Shown here: piece after piece, positions 44,405 through 57,720 of the stretch
Position numbering within the stretch: the stretch's first letter is position 1
How the letters are laid out: each line of letters begins with the position of its first letter
Source: Linyphia triangularis
Taxonomy: Eukaryota > Arthropoda > Arachnida > Araneae > Linyphiidae
DNA length: 64,000 bases
Assembly (NCBI GenBank): GCA_963978545.1
Contig: OZ021729.1
Coordinates: 14,473,501 to 14,537,500 of the forward strand
Direction: 5' to 3'
Position numbers and translations under genes: made by a program
The notes under the pieces: generated by a model
The model's input: the letters and a program-made list of their open reading frames with translations, nothing else
What the model was told of the DNA's origin: nothing
Database searches by the model: none

Positions 44405-44945
44405 GGCTTCTTTATAAAATCCTTTATATTAACTTCGAATTTGTCTGTGTGTGGGAGGGAATGTCGATGGCGGACAAATCTGCGGACACTTAATTGTGCT
44501 GAAACTTGGCAGATAGATTCGATGTCGATGACAATGCATTCAATCAAATTTTGGCGGTTGTCATTATTACTAAAAGATCGCTTTTACGGAATATTAATAA
44601 ACCAACTTGCCGTCATCCAATTGCGCTGAAATAGCATTTAACCGATCATTGAAGAAACTATTTCCTGTTGCTGATTTTTTTAATGAATAAATAATAAAAT
44701 TGTTTTAATCAGAATAAATAAAAGATATTTGATGTGAATGCATACATTCACATTTATTTTTAATGAATAAATTTTGAAAAGCAGTTTACATCATATTTTA
44801 CTGATAGAGTAATAATCTAATATTTAAAATTATATTCCAACACTAAGCACACGCTGGCAGCAGAAACGGTGCTTTGTTTACGAATATAAAAAATAGTATA
44901 TTATTTATATTAAAATCTTTTTTATGGGTTGTATAATTAAACATG
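44405..44945 (+). repeat. dispersed repeat R (copy at 44 kb)
   Basis: It begins AATCCTTTATATTAACTTCG, contains GAAACTTGGCAGATAGATTC and GATGTCGATGACAATGCATT, then TCAGAATAAATAAAAGATAT, and ends TTTTTATGGGTTGTATAATT. The phrase TTGCCGTCATCCAAT recurs internally. Other copies are at 17.26 (fragment), 41.18, 45.76, 47.82 and 52.28 kb. Neither clear terminal inverted repeats nor a TSD could be read, so the class is open. Confidence 0.78.
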
Positions 44946-45754
44946 TAGGACCGTTTAACATGAGCAGTTAAACTGCTGGAATGCACAGAATGTAAAGAAT
45001 CGCCTTCTGCGCTGCTCATGTAGAAGGACACTTAGGTTAGGGTGTGGAACGCTTAAAAGTGTAGTTTGAAATAAAAATTATTTTAAATTATTTCTTTTTT
45101 GTCTATTATTGGACAGATACATTCAATAACAATCATAATGAAAACAGCCGGGATTTTTTAGTGTGTCTCATTCCATTCAAGGAATTGTCAACATTAGTAC
45201 ACATTTTAAACTACGCCCTCGCAGTTTCAGCATGCTTTTCATAAAATAGTACTTAAACGACTTTCTTTCCGAAAACGAGTTATATTAACTTTTTTCTTAG
45301 ATTGAGTAATATTTTCATTTAATAAAAGATTTCATGAAAATAGATTTAAGTTTTGAGTTAAGTTTTTTGATAATTTTGTTGGTGGATATTTTATTTGAGA
45401 AAATAATTGTGTATATCTTTGATTAATATGTAATTTTGTAAATTACTTGTGTGATATCTAAAAATGTTAAAAAGAAATGTCAAATCTGATCAATACATCT
45501 TACCGTGCAACTGGACCTTAGTTCCAGATAGGCAATTAATCTTTTATACACCATTGTCATTAGCTACCCATAAACTAACTTTTACCCAAATAATTAAAGA
45601 CGATTTCATTGAAATACTCTATATTTGAAAATATTAATTGGTATATATAATTATTTTTACTGTTTTGTCTCCACTTTGACAACAAAAATTTGACATTTTC
45701 TCTATGAATTTTTTTTTTTTTACTGTTTTGTGGCGTTTTACTGTAGTTCGGCGT
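44946..45754. other. intergenic, AT-rich
   Basis: No feature supported. Confidence 0.65.
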
Positions 45755-46535
45755 TGTTGCTCACTTACCGTCATCCAATCTCGCTGAAACTTAGCAGATA
45801 CGTTCGATGTCGATGACAATGCATTCTATCAAATTTTGGGGATCGTACTGTCACTAAAAAACTTAGATATAGATAAGCAACTGGATAGACTGCTCCATTG
45901 TCAATGCAAATAGAAAAACGCGCCGGGGATTGCGAAGTTGGTGGGATTAACCAATCACAGTTCACTTTTATAGTTGGATGGAAATGCGAAAAACCTTGTA
46001 AAGTGTTAGAGTATATATTTTTTTGCACATTATTACTAATTCAGGCATACTATTGACATTTCTGCTGTGTACAACCCAAAATTTTATTTTCAATCCTAGG
46101 CGATCCGTATTTTTTATCCCACCAATTGCATTTGGCAACGGCTTCATTTTCCCAGCGTTAAGCAGTCTATCCAGTTGTTTATCTATATCGATGTTAAAAG
46201 GTCCCTTTCACGGAATACTAATAAACCAACTTGCCGTCATCCAATCGCACTTTGGCTAGCATTTAACCGACCATTGTTGAAACTCTTTCCTGTTGCCAAT
46301 TTTTTTTTAAATAAATTAATAATAAAATTACTATAATCAGAATAAATAAATGATGAGCATAAACTCACGCTCATTTTTTTAATAAATAAATTTTGAAACA
46401 TAGTTTGCCGCACGTTTTCTGACGGAAATGTTTTTGATATCGGCGCTGTGTTAATAAATATAAAAATTGACAATTCACGTAAAGGATCTTTTAAAAACTC
46501 TGTTTTATGGGTTATATTATTATTAGTTAATTTAA
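45755..46535 (+). repeat. dispersed repeat R (copy at 46 kb), split by a MITE
   Basis: The R text TTACCGTCATCCAATCTCGC and TTCGATGTCGATGACAATGC runs to 45,861, is interrupted by the MITE at 45,862-46,192, and resumes at TTAAAAGGTCCCTTTCACGG. Its right end is next to the TTAA where the piggyBac-type element at 46,536 inserted. Confidence 0.8.
45862..46192. mobile_element. 331-bp MITE with long inverted ends, hAT-like (copy 1)
   Basis: The ends are CTTAGATATAGATAAGC and TTATCTATATCGATG, continuing into a shared inverted AACTGGATAGACTGCT. Flanks CTAAAAAA and TTAAAAGG correspond to ACTAAAAG at the empty site in the 44-kb R copy, so an 8-bp TSD is likely. The interior matches the 52,390 copy in opposite orientation (GGCGCGTTTTTC, GGATTGCGAAG). 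Confidence 0.85.
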
Positions 46536-47272
46536 CCCTTTCAGTCCCAGTGATGCCAATTGGAATCGCAACATTTACGAATTTTTTTCTCCTCACCTAA
46601 AACTCCCAGTGTATTCGAATCAACGTTTTTACAATCATCAAACTATTCTCTGCTCAAATATATTTTTCTTTTTCACCAATATATGGCTGCACGGGTTCTG
46701 ATGATGAATGAAATGAGGCTTTTTTATAATTTCTCAATTTCGAAAAAGATGCCGAAATTAATATAATTTTGTTAAGTAATTTAAATTAAATAACTCTTTA
46801 AAATATGTTCGTATTATTTTCTTTAATATTTAAAAATTGTATATTAACCATTTTAAACGAATAAATATTTTAAAATTTGCAATGATTGAAAAGTGATGAT
46901 TCCATTTGGCATCAGTGGGAGTTGAGTGCAACTCAACACCTTTTACCGGCTATATTATTTATTTTAGATTCATACTGTTATTACCACGTTTTTGCCATTT
47001 TTTTCTAGCAGTATTCACTACGTTAAGATATATTTACGACTAAATAGAAAATTTCAAATTTATTTGATTTAATTAGAAATGCCGAAGCGAAATAGCTTAG
47101 ACTTGTCCGATACCTAATGCCCAATGATGCCAATTGGAATAATTTTTAATTTTAATTAAAAAATTAAACAAAAAAAATTTGCTTTCAACCCTGTTATTCT
47201 GGATACCAAATGAGTATATTTTACAAATTTCAGATTTTTAAAATGAAAAATAAATAATTGGGACTCAAAGGG
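46536..47272. mobile_element. piggyBac-type non-autonomous element, TTAA target
   Basis: The termini CCCTTTCAGTCCCA and TGGGACTCAAAGGG are inverted repeats flanked directly by TTAA on both sides (46,532-46,535; 47,273-47,276). CCCTTT-type ends plus TTAA are the piggyBac signature. Near the right end a start-like MPKRNSLDLSD followed by a stop (about 47,080-47,118) may be a remnant of a transposase N-terminus. No catalytic region remains. Confidence 0.88.
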
Positions 47273-47304
47273 TTAAAATAGATTACTTGAATTATACAAT
47301 CAAC

Positions 47305-47646
47305 ATCAATGAAATTTTCTGATACAGATAGAGCAATTAATTGGGATCTTCAACTTGCTGCTTCCAATTCTCTATTAGGTATAATTTTACATTTGAATTT
47401 ACTTCCATTCTGAAAAATTATTCCCATCGGTTGTCTATTGTACCTATCACCATACTAATTTTGTTAAAATCTTGTTGCTACTCTATAAAAATGTAAATGG
47501 ATTTACTGCATGAACATTTCGAGAACAGACGGATTCGAAACCACAATGAAATAAGGAAAGAAGCAGAATTAAGAAAAGCCAACGGTCCTTTGTTCACTCA
47601 ACCTTGCAATGAAACGTCAACATTTCATAAATTCTTTGAGAAATAA
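47305..47646 (+). pseudogene. coding-like stretch, possibly two exons; unassigned
   Basis: Part 1 (47,305-47,376) reads SDTDRAINWDLQLAASNSLL before a possible donor gtataa. Part 2 (about 47,497-47,646) opens MDLLHEHFENRRIRNHNEIR, continues EAELRKANGPLFTQP and ends HKFFEK-stop, with the stop TAA overlapping an AATAAA polyadenylation-type signal. Both have protein-like composition against AT-rich flanks. I found no acceptor that joins them in phase, so this may be a decayed gene, a retroelement or chance. The family is not recognised. Confidence 0.35.
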
Positions 47647-47817
47647 AAGTTTATGCTTCAGTTGTATGAGAATGTTTGTAGGTTATGAAATCTGCATATC
47701 TTGTTGTTGAGATTCTGAAAAAAAATCTATTACAATACATGGGTTTGTTGTATTTAATTGCACTACGCCGATCTGATCCATTCAATTGTTCTGAACATAT
47801 ACACTTTTAGTTTTTAA

Positions 47818-48345
47818 ATCCTTTATATTAACTTCGATTTTGTTTGCTTGTATCTACGGGGCAAATCTACAGAAGTCTTATTAACCCACTTGCTGCCATC
47901 TTATCGGGTTGGAACTTGGCACATGGATTCGATGTCAATGACAATGCATTCTATCAAGTTTTAGAGACTGTCACTGTCACTAAGATGTCGTTTTTACACT
48001 CGTTTCTATGATTGTGTTGGAATACTAATCAATCCCATTTAACCAATCATTGTTGAAACTCTTCCCTGTAGGCAAAATTGTTTTAATCAGAATAAATTTA
48101 AGATATTTGAGCGTGAATACATAAATTCACATTCATTTTTAATAAATAAATTTTGAAACGTGGTTTATTGCCGCATATTTTTCTGACAGGATGTATTTAA
48201 TATTTAAAATTAGATGCAAACACCCAGCAGACGCTGACAACAGAAGCGGCGCTAGTTAATGAATATAAAAATTGGGTACGCATAAAAAGGATTTATATTA
48301 AAAACTTTGTTTTTATCGGTTATATTATTTACAAGATCAAATGCA
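47818..48345 (+). repeat. dispersed repeat R (copy at 48 kb)
   Basis: It begins AATCCTTTATATTAACTTCG, like the 44-kb copy, carries GATTCGATGTCAATGACAAT, and ends near TTTTTATCGGTTATATTATT. About 530 bp, uninterrupted. Confidence 0.78.
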
Positions 48346-51145
<2,800 letters not shown>

Positions 51146-51149
51146 CTCC

Positions 51150-51305
51150 GATACCCTTGAGGTAGAGTATCGGGCTCATGACCGGAGGGTTCGGTCCTGG
51201 CTCCGCCAAATATGTGTGTACCTAATGGGGGCTGGTGCACACTAAATCTGTCGTTGTCTCAATGTTTTCTCGTTGGTGTGGTAGGGTTGGAGAGAGGGGT
51301 TTACA
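51150..51305 (+). mobile_element. tRNA-derived SINE
   Basis: TGAGGTAGAGTATCGGGCTC, an A-box-like start, is followed by a B box in GGGTTCGGTCCTGGCTCC, then the body TAATGGGGGCTGGTGCACAC shared with 35,376. Tail and TSD are not resolved. Confidence 0.75.
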
Positions 51306-51333
51306 CTAGAAGATTTCGCGATTTCTTCTAGAT

Positions 51334-52050
51334 CAGCGTTTGCCACTAACTTTTAGAGGCGGGCCGTATAACTTATGTTGGAGCTTATCGCGGGCCGGAT
51401 ACACCAAAATATATATCTTTAATAATTATCCATTTAATAATATATAGCATTTCTCAAAACAGGAAAATAATAAATTATCTTAGTAAAAATTACAATTGAT
51501 ATTTGATTCTTTTTTTTTTCTTTTTTCAAATAATTAAAAAAAAAAAGTTTTTATTATTAGTAAATCAAAGTCTAAAAAAGAAATGAATCTTTTGTTTCAA
51601 CTTGTTAGTGTGACTCGACCAAACTTTTAATATAAGTATTTAAACTGCACTTCCAGATTACTCCGTTTTAGTCGATATCAAGTGTGACTTGTGAGAAGAT
51701 GACGGTCGAAATTTTTCAGTTTATTTCATGATAGATTCAATGTCTTTCGGAGTATTTGTTGCAGTCGGTTTTAATAAATTGTTCAAACGAGATTCAGTTA
51801 AGTTATTCCTGTATTTATTCTTGATGCAAACCACCTTGCTGAAAGCTTCTTCATATAGTTTCTTCTGGCACGTAGCGGAGAAATCTGTTCTGCATAGTTA
51901 ACATATATTATTTCGGATAAATTACAGTTATGTAAAAACAAGTCCATCCCGTGAAATTTGATATTCTTTTTCTTCTGTGGTGCCGGCGGGCCACAGAAAA
52001 ATCTGTCGCGGGCCAAATCCGGCCCTCGAGCCGCGTAATGGCTGACGCTG
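51334..52050 (-). mobile_element. hAT element (CAGCGTTTGCC family, copy 1), perfect 8-bp TSD
   Basis: The termini are CAGCGTTTGCCACTAAC and GTAATGGCTGACGCTG. TTCTAGAT is duplicated exactly at 51,326-51,333 and 52,051-52,058. Both ends carry GCGGGCC words. It contains a decayed transposase C-terminus on the minus strand (51,721-51,865). A sister copy lies at 58,472. Confidence 0.94.
51721..51865 (-). pseudogene. hAT transposase C-terminal fragment
   Basis: The minus-strand frame reads EEAFSKVVCIKNKYRNNLTE and then NLLKPTATNTPKDIESIMK-stop. This resembles the end of the hAT C-terminal dimerisation region, which in FAM200/ZBED5-type proteins has the pattern LFS-x-(M/V)-x-x-(I/V)-K-(N/S)-K-x-R-x-x-L-T. 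The upstream part is lost, so it is non-functional. Confidence 0.78.
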
Positions 52051-52279
52051 TTCTAGATGCCCAAAATTACGAGACGTTTATGGCTGTGTTAAGCACTTTA
52101 TAAGTGGCGGAAATAGACAGTCGGAAGTTCCAAATCAGACCAAACAATTAGAATAAATATTTACAATAGTCAAACCTTTATTGAATATCTTTTTTCACTT
52201 AAATGGACGACCAACACTTAGAATTTTAAAATGCATGGAATGAAAAATTTAAATATGGCATGTGGAACAGAACATTTAC

Positions 52280-52915
52280 TTAAATAATATAACCCATAAA
52301 AGCAAAGTTTTTATTATAAATCCTTTATATGCATTGACAATTTTTTTTATTCATTAATATAGAGCTGATTCGGTTTACAGTGTGTGCTTCATCGATATAG
52401 ATAAACAACTGGATAGACTGCTTAACGCTGGGAAAATGAAGCCGTTGCCAGATGCAATTGGTGGGATAAAAAATACGGATTGCCGAGGATTGAAAATAAA
52501 ATTTTGGGTTGTACACAGCAGAAATGTCAATAGCAGACCTTAATTAGTAAAAGTGTGCAAAAAACTATATATTCTAACACTTTACAAGGTTTTTCGCATT
52601 TCCATCCAACTATAAAAGTGAACTGTGATTGGTTAATCTTCCCACCAGCTTCGCAATCCCCGGCGCGTTTTTCTCTTTGCATTGACAATAGAGCAGTCTA
52701 TCCAGTTATTTATCTATATCGATGGTATGCTTGGTGTTAGCATATAATTTTAAATATTAAAAACACCTCTATCAGCAAAATATGCGGCAAACTACGTTTC
52801 AAAATTTATTTATTGAATTAATGCATTCACGTCCAAAAGAAGGTTAATTAGGCTTCCGCAGATTGGCCCGGTAGCCACCCGCACACACACAAACAAAATC
52901 GAAGTTAATAAAAAG
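52280..52915 (-). repeat. dispersed repeat R (copy at 52 kb), split by a MITE
   Basis: Minus-oriented: ATATAACCCATAAAAGCAAA at the left and AATCGAAGTTAATAAAAAGG at the right match the ends of the other copies inverted. The MITE at 52,390-52,724 interrupts it. Confidence 0.8.
52390..52724. mobile_element. 335-bp MITE with long inverted ends, hAT-like (copy 2)
   Basis: The ends are CATCGATATAGATAAAC and TTTATCTATATCGATG. Flanks GTGTGCTT and GTATGCTT match at 7 of 8 bases. It is in opposite orientation to copy 1 but, like it, sits within an R repeat. Confidence 0.88.
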
Positions 52916-53200
52916 GATTGAAAAATGTTCTTTTGCAAATATCAAAATTATTACTTAATTCGATCCCCCCATTCAAACACCATGCTAATATAAATATTGC
53001 AGAATTTAGGTTTGTATCAGCTTCGTGAATTAATCAAGATATTTATTTGGAATTTTTCGTTATTTCATTTTTGCTGCCATATTCATAGTCAAAGATAAGG
53101 AAATGGGAATTAATTCGTATGTAATATAAGCTACAATAAAAAATGGGAGCCGTAGATGTATTCTAGAATAGCAGACGCACTCGCATTTAACGTTTCATGT
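52916..53200. other. intergenic
   Basis: No feature supported. Confidence 0.6.
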
Positions 53201-53202
53201 TA

Positions 53203-53730
53203 TCAGTTGGTTATGCTTTTTGCTTTCCTATAGAATGCTTCATGATTCTCTCTCTCTTGTTTATTCAATAAATGGTTTTTATGCCGCGGATGCTCAGATT
53301 TCCGATTTTCTTTACATTTTGACCATTCCTGATATTGCATAAAATCGAGAGTCGGACAATCATAGAAAGTATGCCTTAACACAGGTTTCGACAAGACTTT
53401 CGAGGATGTGATGGTTCTTATCGTTGGAATTTGAGTCAATGTAAGGGTCACTTTGTCCGAGGTTTCTTCTAATAACGCTACTAAAGGCATTTGCACCATT
53501 GTGGTGTAATGGTCACTAGTACATTGGCTTCCATTGATATGATAGCCGCTGTTGCCGAGATTGGCGCCGATCTAATGGTCACTTTCACCATGATTTCAGA
53601 TTATATGTTTGACACTATGTATGTGTTTTGCGGCAATGTGATAATCGCTTTTGTTGTGGCTTCTGATGAATTGACAGTCGCTTTCTCTGAGATTTATGCA
53701 GTTGCTACTGCTTTTGTATTTTGATAAGCT
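53203..53730 (-). pseudogene. decayed Ser/Thr-rich reading frame with basic C-terminus, unassigned
   Basis: The minus strand is open for 98 codons at 53,203-53,499. It starts with a Thr-rich part (SDKVTLTLTQIPTIRTITSS) and ends with a basic tail (KENRKSEHPRHKNHL). Upstream, to about 53,730, similar Thr/Ser-rich text continues in other frames with stops, for example ISEKATVNSSEATTKAIITL, as diverged repeats of a GTGAAAGTGACCATT-like unit. This looks like a repeat-bearing gene or transposon gene that has decayed. Function unknown. Confidence 0.35.
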
Positions 53731-54750
53731 TTGTTTGTATTTTAAACCTGCTTTTTTGTTGGAATTGGTGCAGAATGAGTAAAAATCTAATCTTCTGATG
53801 ATTACTAAATGACTTGACACACACCATACACTATCATAAAAGTGTTAACAAAACAAAACCTTCTCTCAAACTACTTTTATACGGTTTGATAGATATTTCA
53901 GTAGTTTTACTACTAAAAATTTTATAATTATTCAATTACAAAGTGGAGTCAACTGGGCTCTTATATTTCTTTGAATGTAAAAATGTGGATTTTTTTTTTT
54001 TGTGTATTTTTACAGGCTTAGGAACGTTCTGAGTTAAAAAATTTTGTCTAGAAAAAAATGCGTGTGTGTTTGTCTGTTTATCTGTGGTCAACAGAACTCT
54101 TAAACAGATTGACTTATAATTTTGATTTTTATAAATCGGTTAGTAGTATCCATGCGACCCTTCATTAAAGTTTTAGCCAAATTTACGCATGCGCATAAGG
54201 TAGCTGCTATTGAAAAATTTAAGTTTATCAACAATTGCCAAAAAACGGTTCGAACGATTTTAATCAAGTTCGCCGTGGTAATGTCTTTTGAGGTGTTAAA
54301 AACATCTTCATTTCCGAAATTCCTGTAGAAATGTGATAAAAGCGTAATATTTTGAAAAACGAATGTCTGTAACACAGAGTTCTCTTTCCTTGAACATCAC
54401 CCACCAACGACTTTTTATTGCTGTTTAACTTTCAAGAAAAGGTATTTTTTATCAAAAAGCATATCTTCAATTTTGCCATTTTGGCAGGTTTTTTCGCCAA
54501 TGAAATAATTATCGTCAAAAATATCGCCAGACTGGCAGTTTTTTTTAAATAATGAAAATATAGAAATAAAAATGGTAAATTGCACCAATACTTGTAAATT
54601 TTAAAAATTACACCAATACTTGTCCCATTTAAATGTAGTTAGGAGTATATTACAGTGTATTGAAAGTTGTACGATGTTCCACAGTCCTAGTTACAGAAAT
54701 TATTTTTGTTGCGCTTTTTTTTTTAAATAGATCCATTTTTATTAGACTGT
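53731..54750. other. intergenic, AT-rich
   Basis: No gene seen. TTTTTTCGCCAATG and ATATCGCCAGACTGGC near 54,490-54,530 echo the ATCGCCAA words found in the MITEs at 6.3 and 20.6 kb. Confidence 0.55.
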
Positions 54751-55397
54751 GAGGCGACTGCAATTTTTGGACCCCACCGAACATCATTCTGAATTTTTTA
54801 TAGAAATTGGAGAAAAGTGAGTAGATTACGAATCCACTGGTCTGCCGTGGCAAAAATGGCCAAAACTGGTCAAAAATAGACTTTTAATAAGTTGAACTAA
54901 ATCCATTTGCCAAATATGCCATAACTTGCCAAATAATAAGCATTTTTTTTTATTTGGTAACCCTCACTTTTTAATTTTCAATTAAGAAGGTTGCAGACGA
55001 TTCAGATATCTGGCGACGGTCTACTTGCATCTATTAAAAGGGAGCCAAGTTGGCAATAAACATTACTTCACTGATGACGTAACTGATGTCACCAATTTGG
55101 CTTACTTTTAAACGATACAAGTTTTACCGAGGCAGAGATTAGATATCGTTTGCGCTTTTTTTCATTGAAAATCAAAATACAGTGGGTTGCCAGATGAAAA
55201 AGGTTGTTCTTTTTTTGGCAAGTTATGACATATTTGGCAATCGGATTTTAGTTCAACTCATTCCAAGTCGATTTTGGACCAGTTTCGTCCATTTTTACCA
55301 CGGCAGACCAATGGATTCATAATCTACTCACTTTTCTCCAATTTCTATAAAAAATTCAGAATGATGTTCGATGAGGTCCAAAAATTGCAGTCGCCTC
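54751..55397. mobile_element. foldback element, ~200-bp inverted arms
   Basis: The left arm from GAGGCGACTGCAATTTTTGG (54,751) is the near-complement of the right arm ending CCAAAAATTGCAGTCGCCTC (55,397). Pairing continues through ACCGAACATCATTCTGAATT, the ~GAGTAGATTACGAATCCA stretch and the CATAACTTGCCAAAT region to about 54,960 and 55,195. A second small inverted pair (AGCCAAGTTGG / CCAATTTGGCT) lies in the loop. The 61-67-aa frames in the arms are symmetry artefacts. No TSD was found. Confidence 0.85.
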
Positions 55398-57230
55398 TCG
55401 AACTATATGGTTTGTGCGGTTTTAGCTTGTTTCGCTTAGGAGCTTTACCATATCTATAATTTAGATTTAGCCTGATGTTTTGAGTTTCTCACAACGCAAT
55501 GGTGAAAGCGCAATGTAATTTCTCCGAATTATTCTCCAAAATAATTGTCGATCAACTTGTTTAGACATACAGGTGTTTTCCTGCGTCTCTTAAACATCAA
55601 AGGAAAAGAACGTTTTACAGAAACTACTTTGATTCTTTTTTAAGAGTTCTCCAGTAATTAAAATGGCACTGGATACATTATTAAGGGGGGGGGGGGGGGG
55701 GGGGGTGGAATGTAATTTTTTTTCTCGAAATCCATTTTGAGGTTTTTAGCGCATCACAATATTTTAAATGTTATCTACAAAATGGTTTAACTTGGTGGTA
55801 ACTTGCGCTCATCCAAAATATTTGTAAATATTTTTCGAAAAGATAACATCACTGAAGAAAGCCCCGCTTGTTCTGTACTTTAAACTCTGTTTTCTCAAGA
55901 TTCTGTTTTTTCATACATATGTACCTTTTTCTCAGGATCTACTCAATATTTTACTTTGAATTTTTTTTCCTGGTACATATTGTATTTTTACACAAACAGA
56001 CATATGCTTTTACTTAAACGTTGATTAAATTAAAGGAAAAAAAAAAAAAAAAAAAAAAATTCTAACCATGTTTTTTTTTTTAGTAATTTTTATAAAAAAA
56101 AAAAAATCATAAAATCATAAATCCTTAAAAAATTTATTTTTTACAAAAGCATATGTCAGTCTATGTAAAAGCGTTATAATATTGGCTGTACAAAATGTCA
56201 AACAAATGTTATGAGTAGTTTCTGAGAAAACGGTACATAAAAAAGGCCTTTTTAACATGGACTACATAGAGCCTTCCGACCCTCCTCACCCCTTAAAGAT
56301 GGTTATCAACTTATTTCTTTGTGAAAATTTCGTTATTACCATTTAGATTCTACATTACATTAATGTAGAGCTGCTAAGCTTGTATAAAATCCTCTGTTTG
56401 TTTATATCTGAGGACAATATTCTCTGATAAAAGTGCAAATGCTATCGACACGTAATCATTTAAAATCCGTCACATAATCAATGCAACATGTTTAAATATA
56501 CTTTTCTGTCTGTATAAATTAGTTTACAGAGTAATTCACATTTTTTACCAAAATAATGCGTGCGTTCGTGGTTACGTTTGTTTTATGCATTATTTACAGC
56601 CTCATAACAATTGCAAAAATTACAATAAAAATTGAAGTTTCTAGATGAAAAACTATGCTCATCAAGAAATCTGTATGATGCATAAAAAAAAATTGTCTAA
56701 TTTCTCGAGGTCGAAGTTTTCTCACAATTTTTTTTTTAAAGTAAATGATATCTTTGATTTGAGTATCTTTGCTTTGAAAAGGCATTTTAAAATAGTTGGA
56801 AAATATTCAAGAAAAGTACATGTTAAATAATAAAAAATAAAAAAAATGAGGAAAGAAAGTACATTTATGAAAAACAATTAATAAGAATTAACAAAATGCC
56901 CTAACCGTTTGATTATGTGTTTCTAATTGTTATGAACTAACTAGATATATTACTATAAAATAATAATGTTTTTTTCAGAGTATTTTGTAATGATTAATAT
57001 GCGGAATGTATCTGAAAATTGATAATTTTTGACATTACCGTTTTACCTTTATGGAGGAAATCTATTTTTTTTTAAATTAGAAATCAAATTTTTGTTTAAT
57101 AAAACCAGCTCTTCTTCCTGAATTTCATTACCTTAAGTGTTCAAGAAATTCTTAGCATATATTCATTAAGCTCTACGACAATCCTGTTGGAAAGAGTTTT
57201 AACCAGAGGAAGTATAACCTAAATGCTTGC
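55398..57230. other. intergenic with poly(G)
   Basis: A run of 21 G at 55,685-55,705 and poly(A)/poly(T) near 56,040-56,105 stand out. No gene seen. Confidence 0.6.
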
Positions 57231-57526
57231 ATAGCGTTATTCGACTATTCTTACTCGTGAAAGGTACAGGAAATCTCCAAGGGCATTTCGAATAAATATG
57301 TGGCGTCTGCTATCCAAATGCTTCAAATGGTTTGAATCAGCAATTATGCAGTATTTTATGATAAAAGACCACAGTGTCCTTTCAACTCCATCAGCCTTGA
57401 AAGGAACACAAAGATAACATGATGAATTGCAACACAATCGTTTTAGTTATTAATATTCTTTCAGAATAACTGATAGTTTGCTTTATGGATTTTATGTACG
57501 AAACGGCATAGTCATCAACTAAGTTG

Positions 57527-57620
57527 GCGGGAAAATGAGTTGCGCATTGGGATTGGCTAATGGAAAGAGAAAATTCGAATTTGTTTTACCAAGATGCATT
57601 GAGATTGGTCACAAGCATGC
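57527..57620. promoter_or_regulatory. possible E2F/CCAAT-type promoter cluster
   Basis: TTGGCGGGAAAATG contains GGCGGGAAA, the inverse of the E2F consensus TTTCCCGCC. Within 80 bp follow ATTGG at about 57,551 and 57,604, and a reverse CCAAT-like ATTGGCTAAT. The combination is known from cell-cycle promoters. GC content is not raised and no gene is identified on either side, so chance is possible. Confidence 0.25.
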
Positions 57621-57720
57621 CACAAGTGTTGCTATACAATGGAACCCTATTCAAAACAACACCTTGTGTGTTGATTTTTATTATTTATTAAATAGCACAT
57701 TTGTAGTTTTGATAACATAG

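Noticed and set aside
44441..44629. Plus-strand frame containing CAETWQIDSMSMTMHSIKFW
   Set aside because: The text lies inside repeat R. Other R copies break the frame, so it is not a conserved coding sequence.
53498..53530. tRNA-like TGGTGTAATGGTCACTAG
   Set aside because: It looks like an A box, but no B box follows at tRNA spacing and no cloverleaf can be formed.
54650..55459. Matching ~65-codon frames (RQTSGFVIYSLFSNF and RQTNGFIIYSLFSNF) on opposite strands
   Set aside because: They are the two arms of the foldback element, so the similarity is explained by the inverted repeat and not by a gene pair.
57535..57720. 61-codon plus-strand frame starting MSCALGLANGKRKFEF
   Set aside because: No homology, no donor or poly(A) signal that fits, and the second half turns into AT-rich noise.
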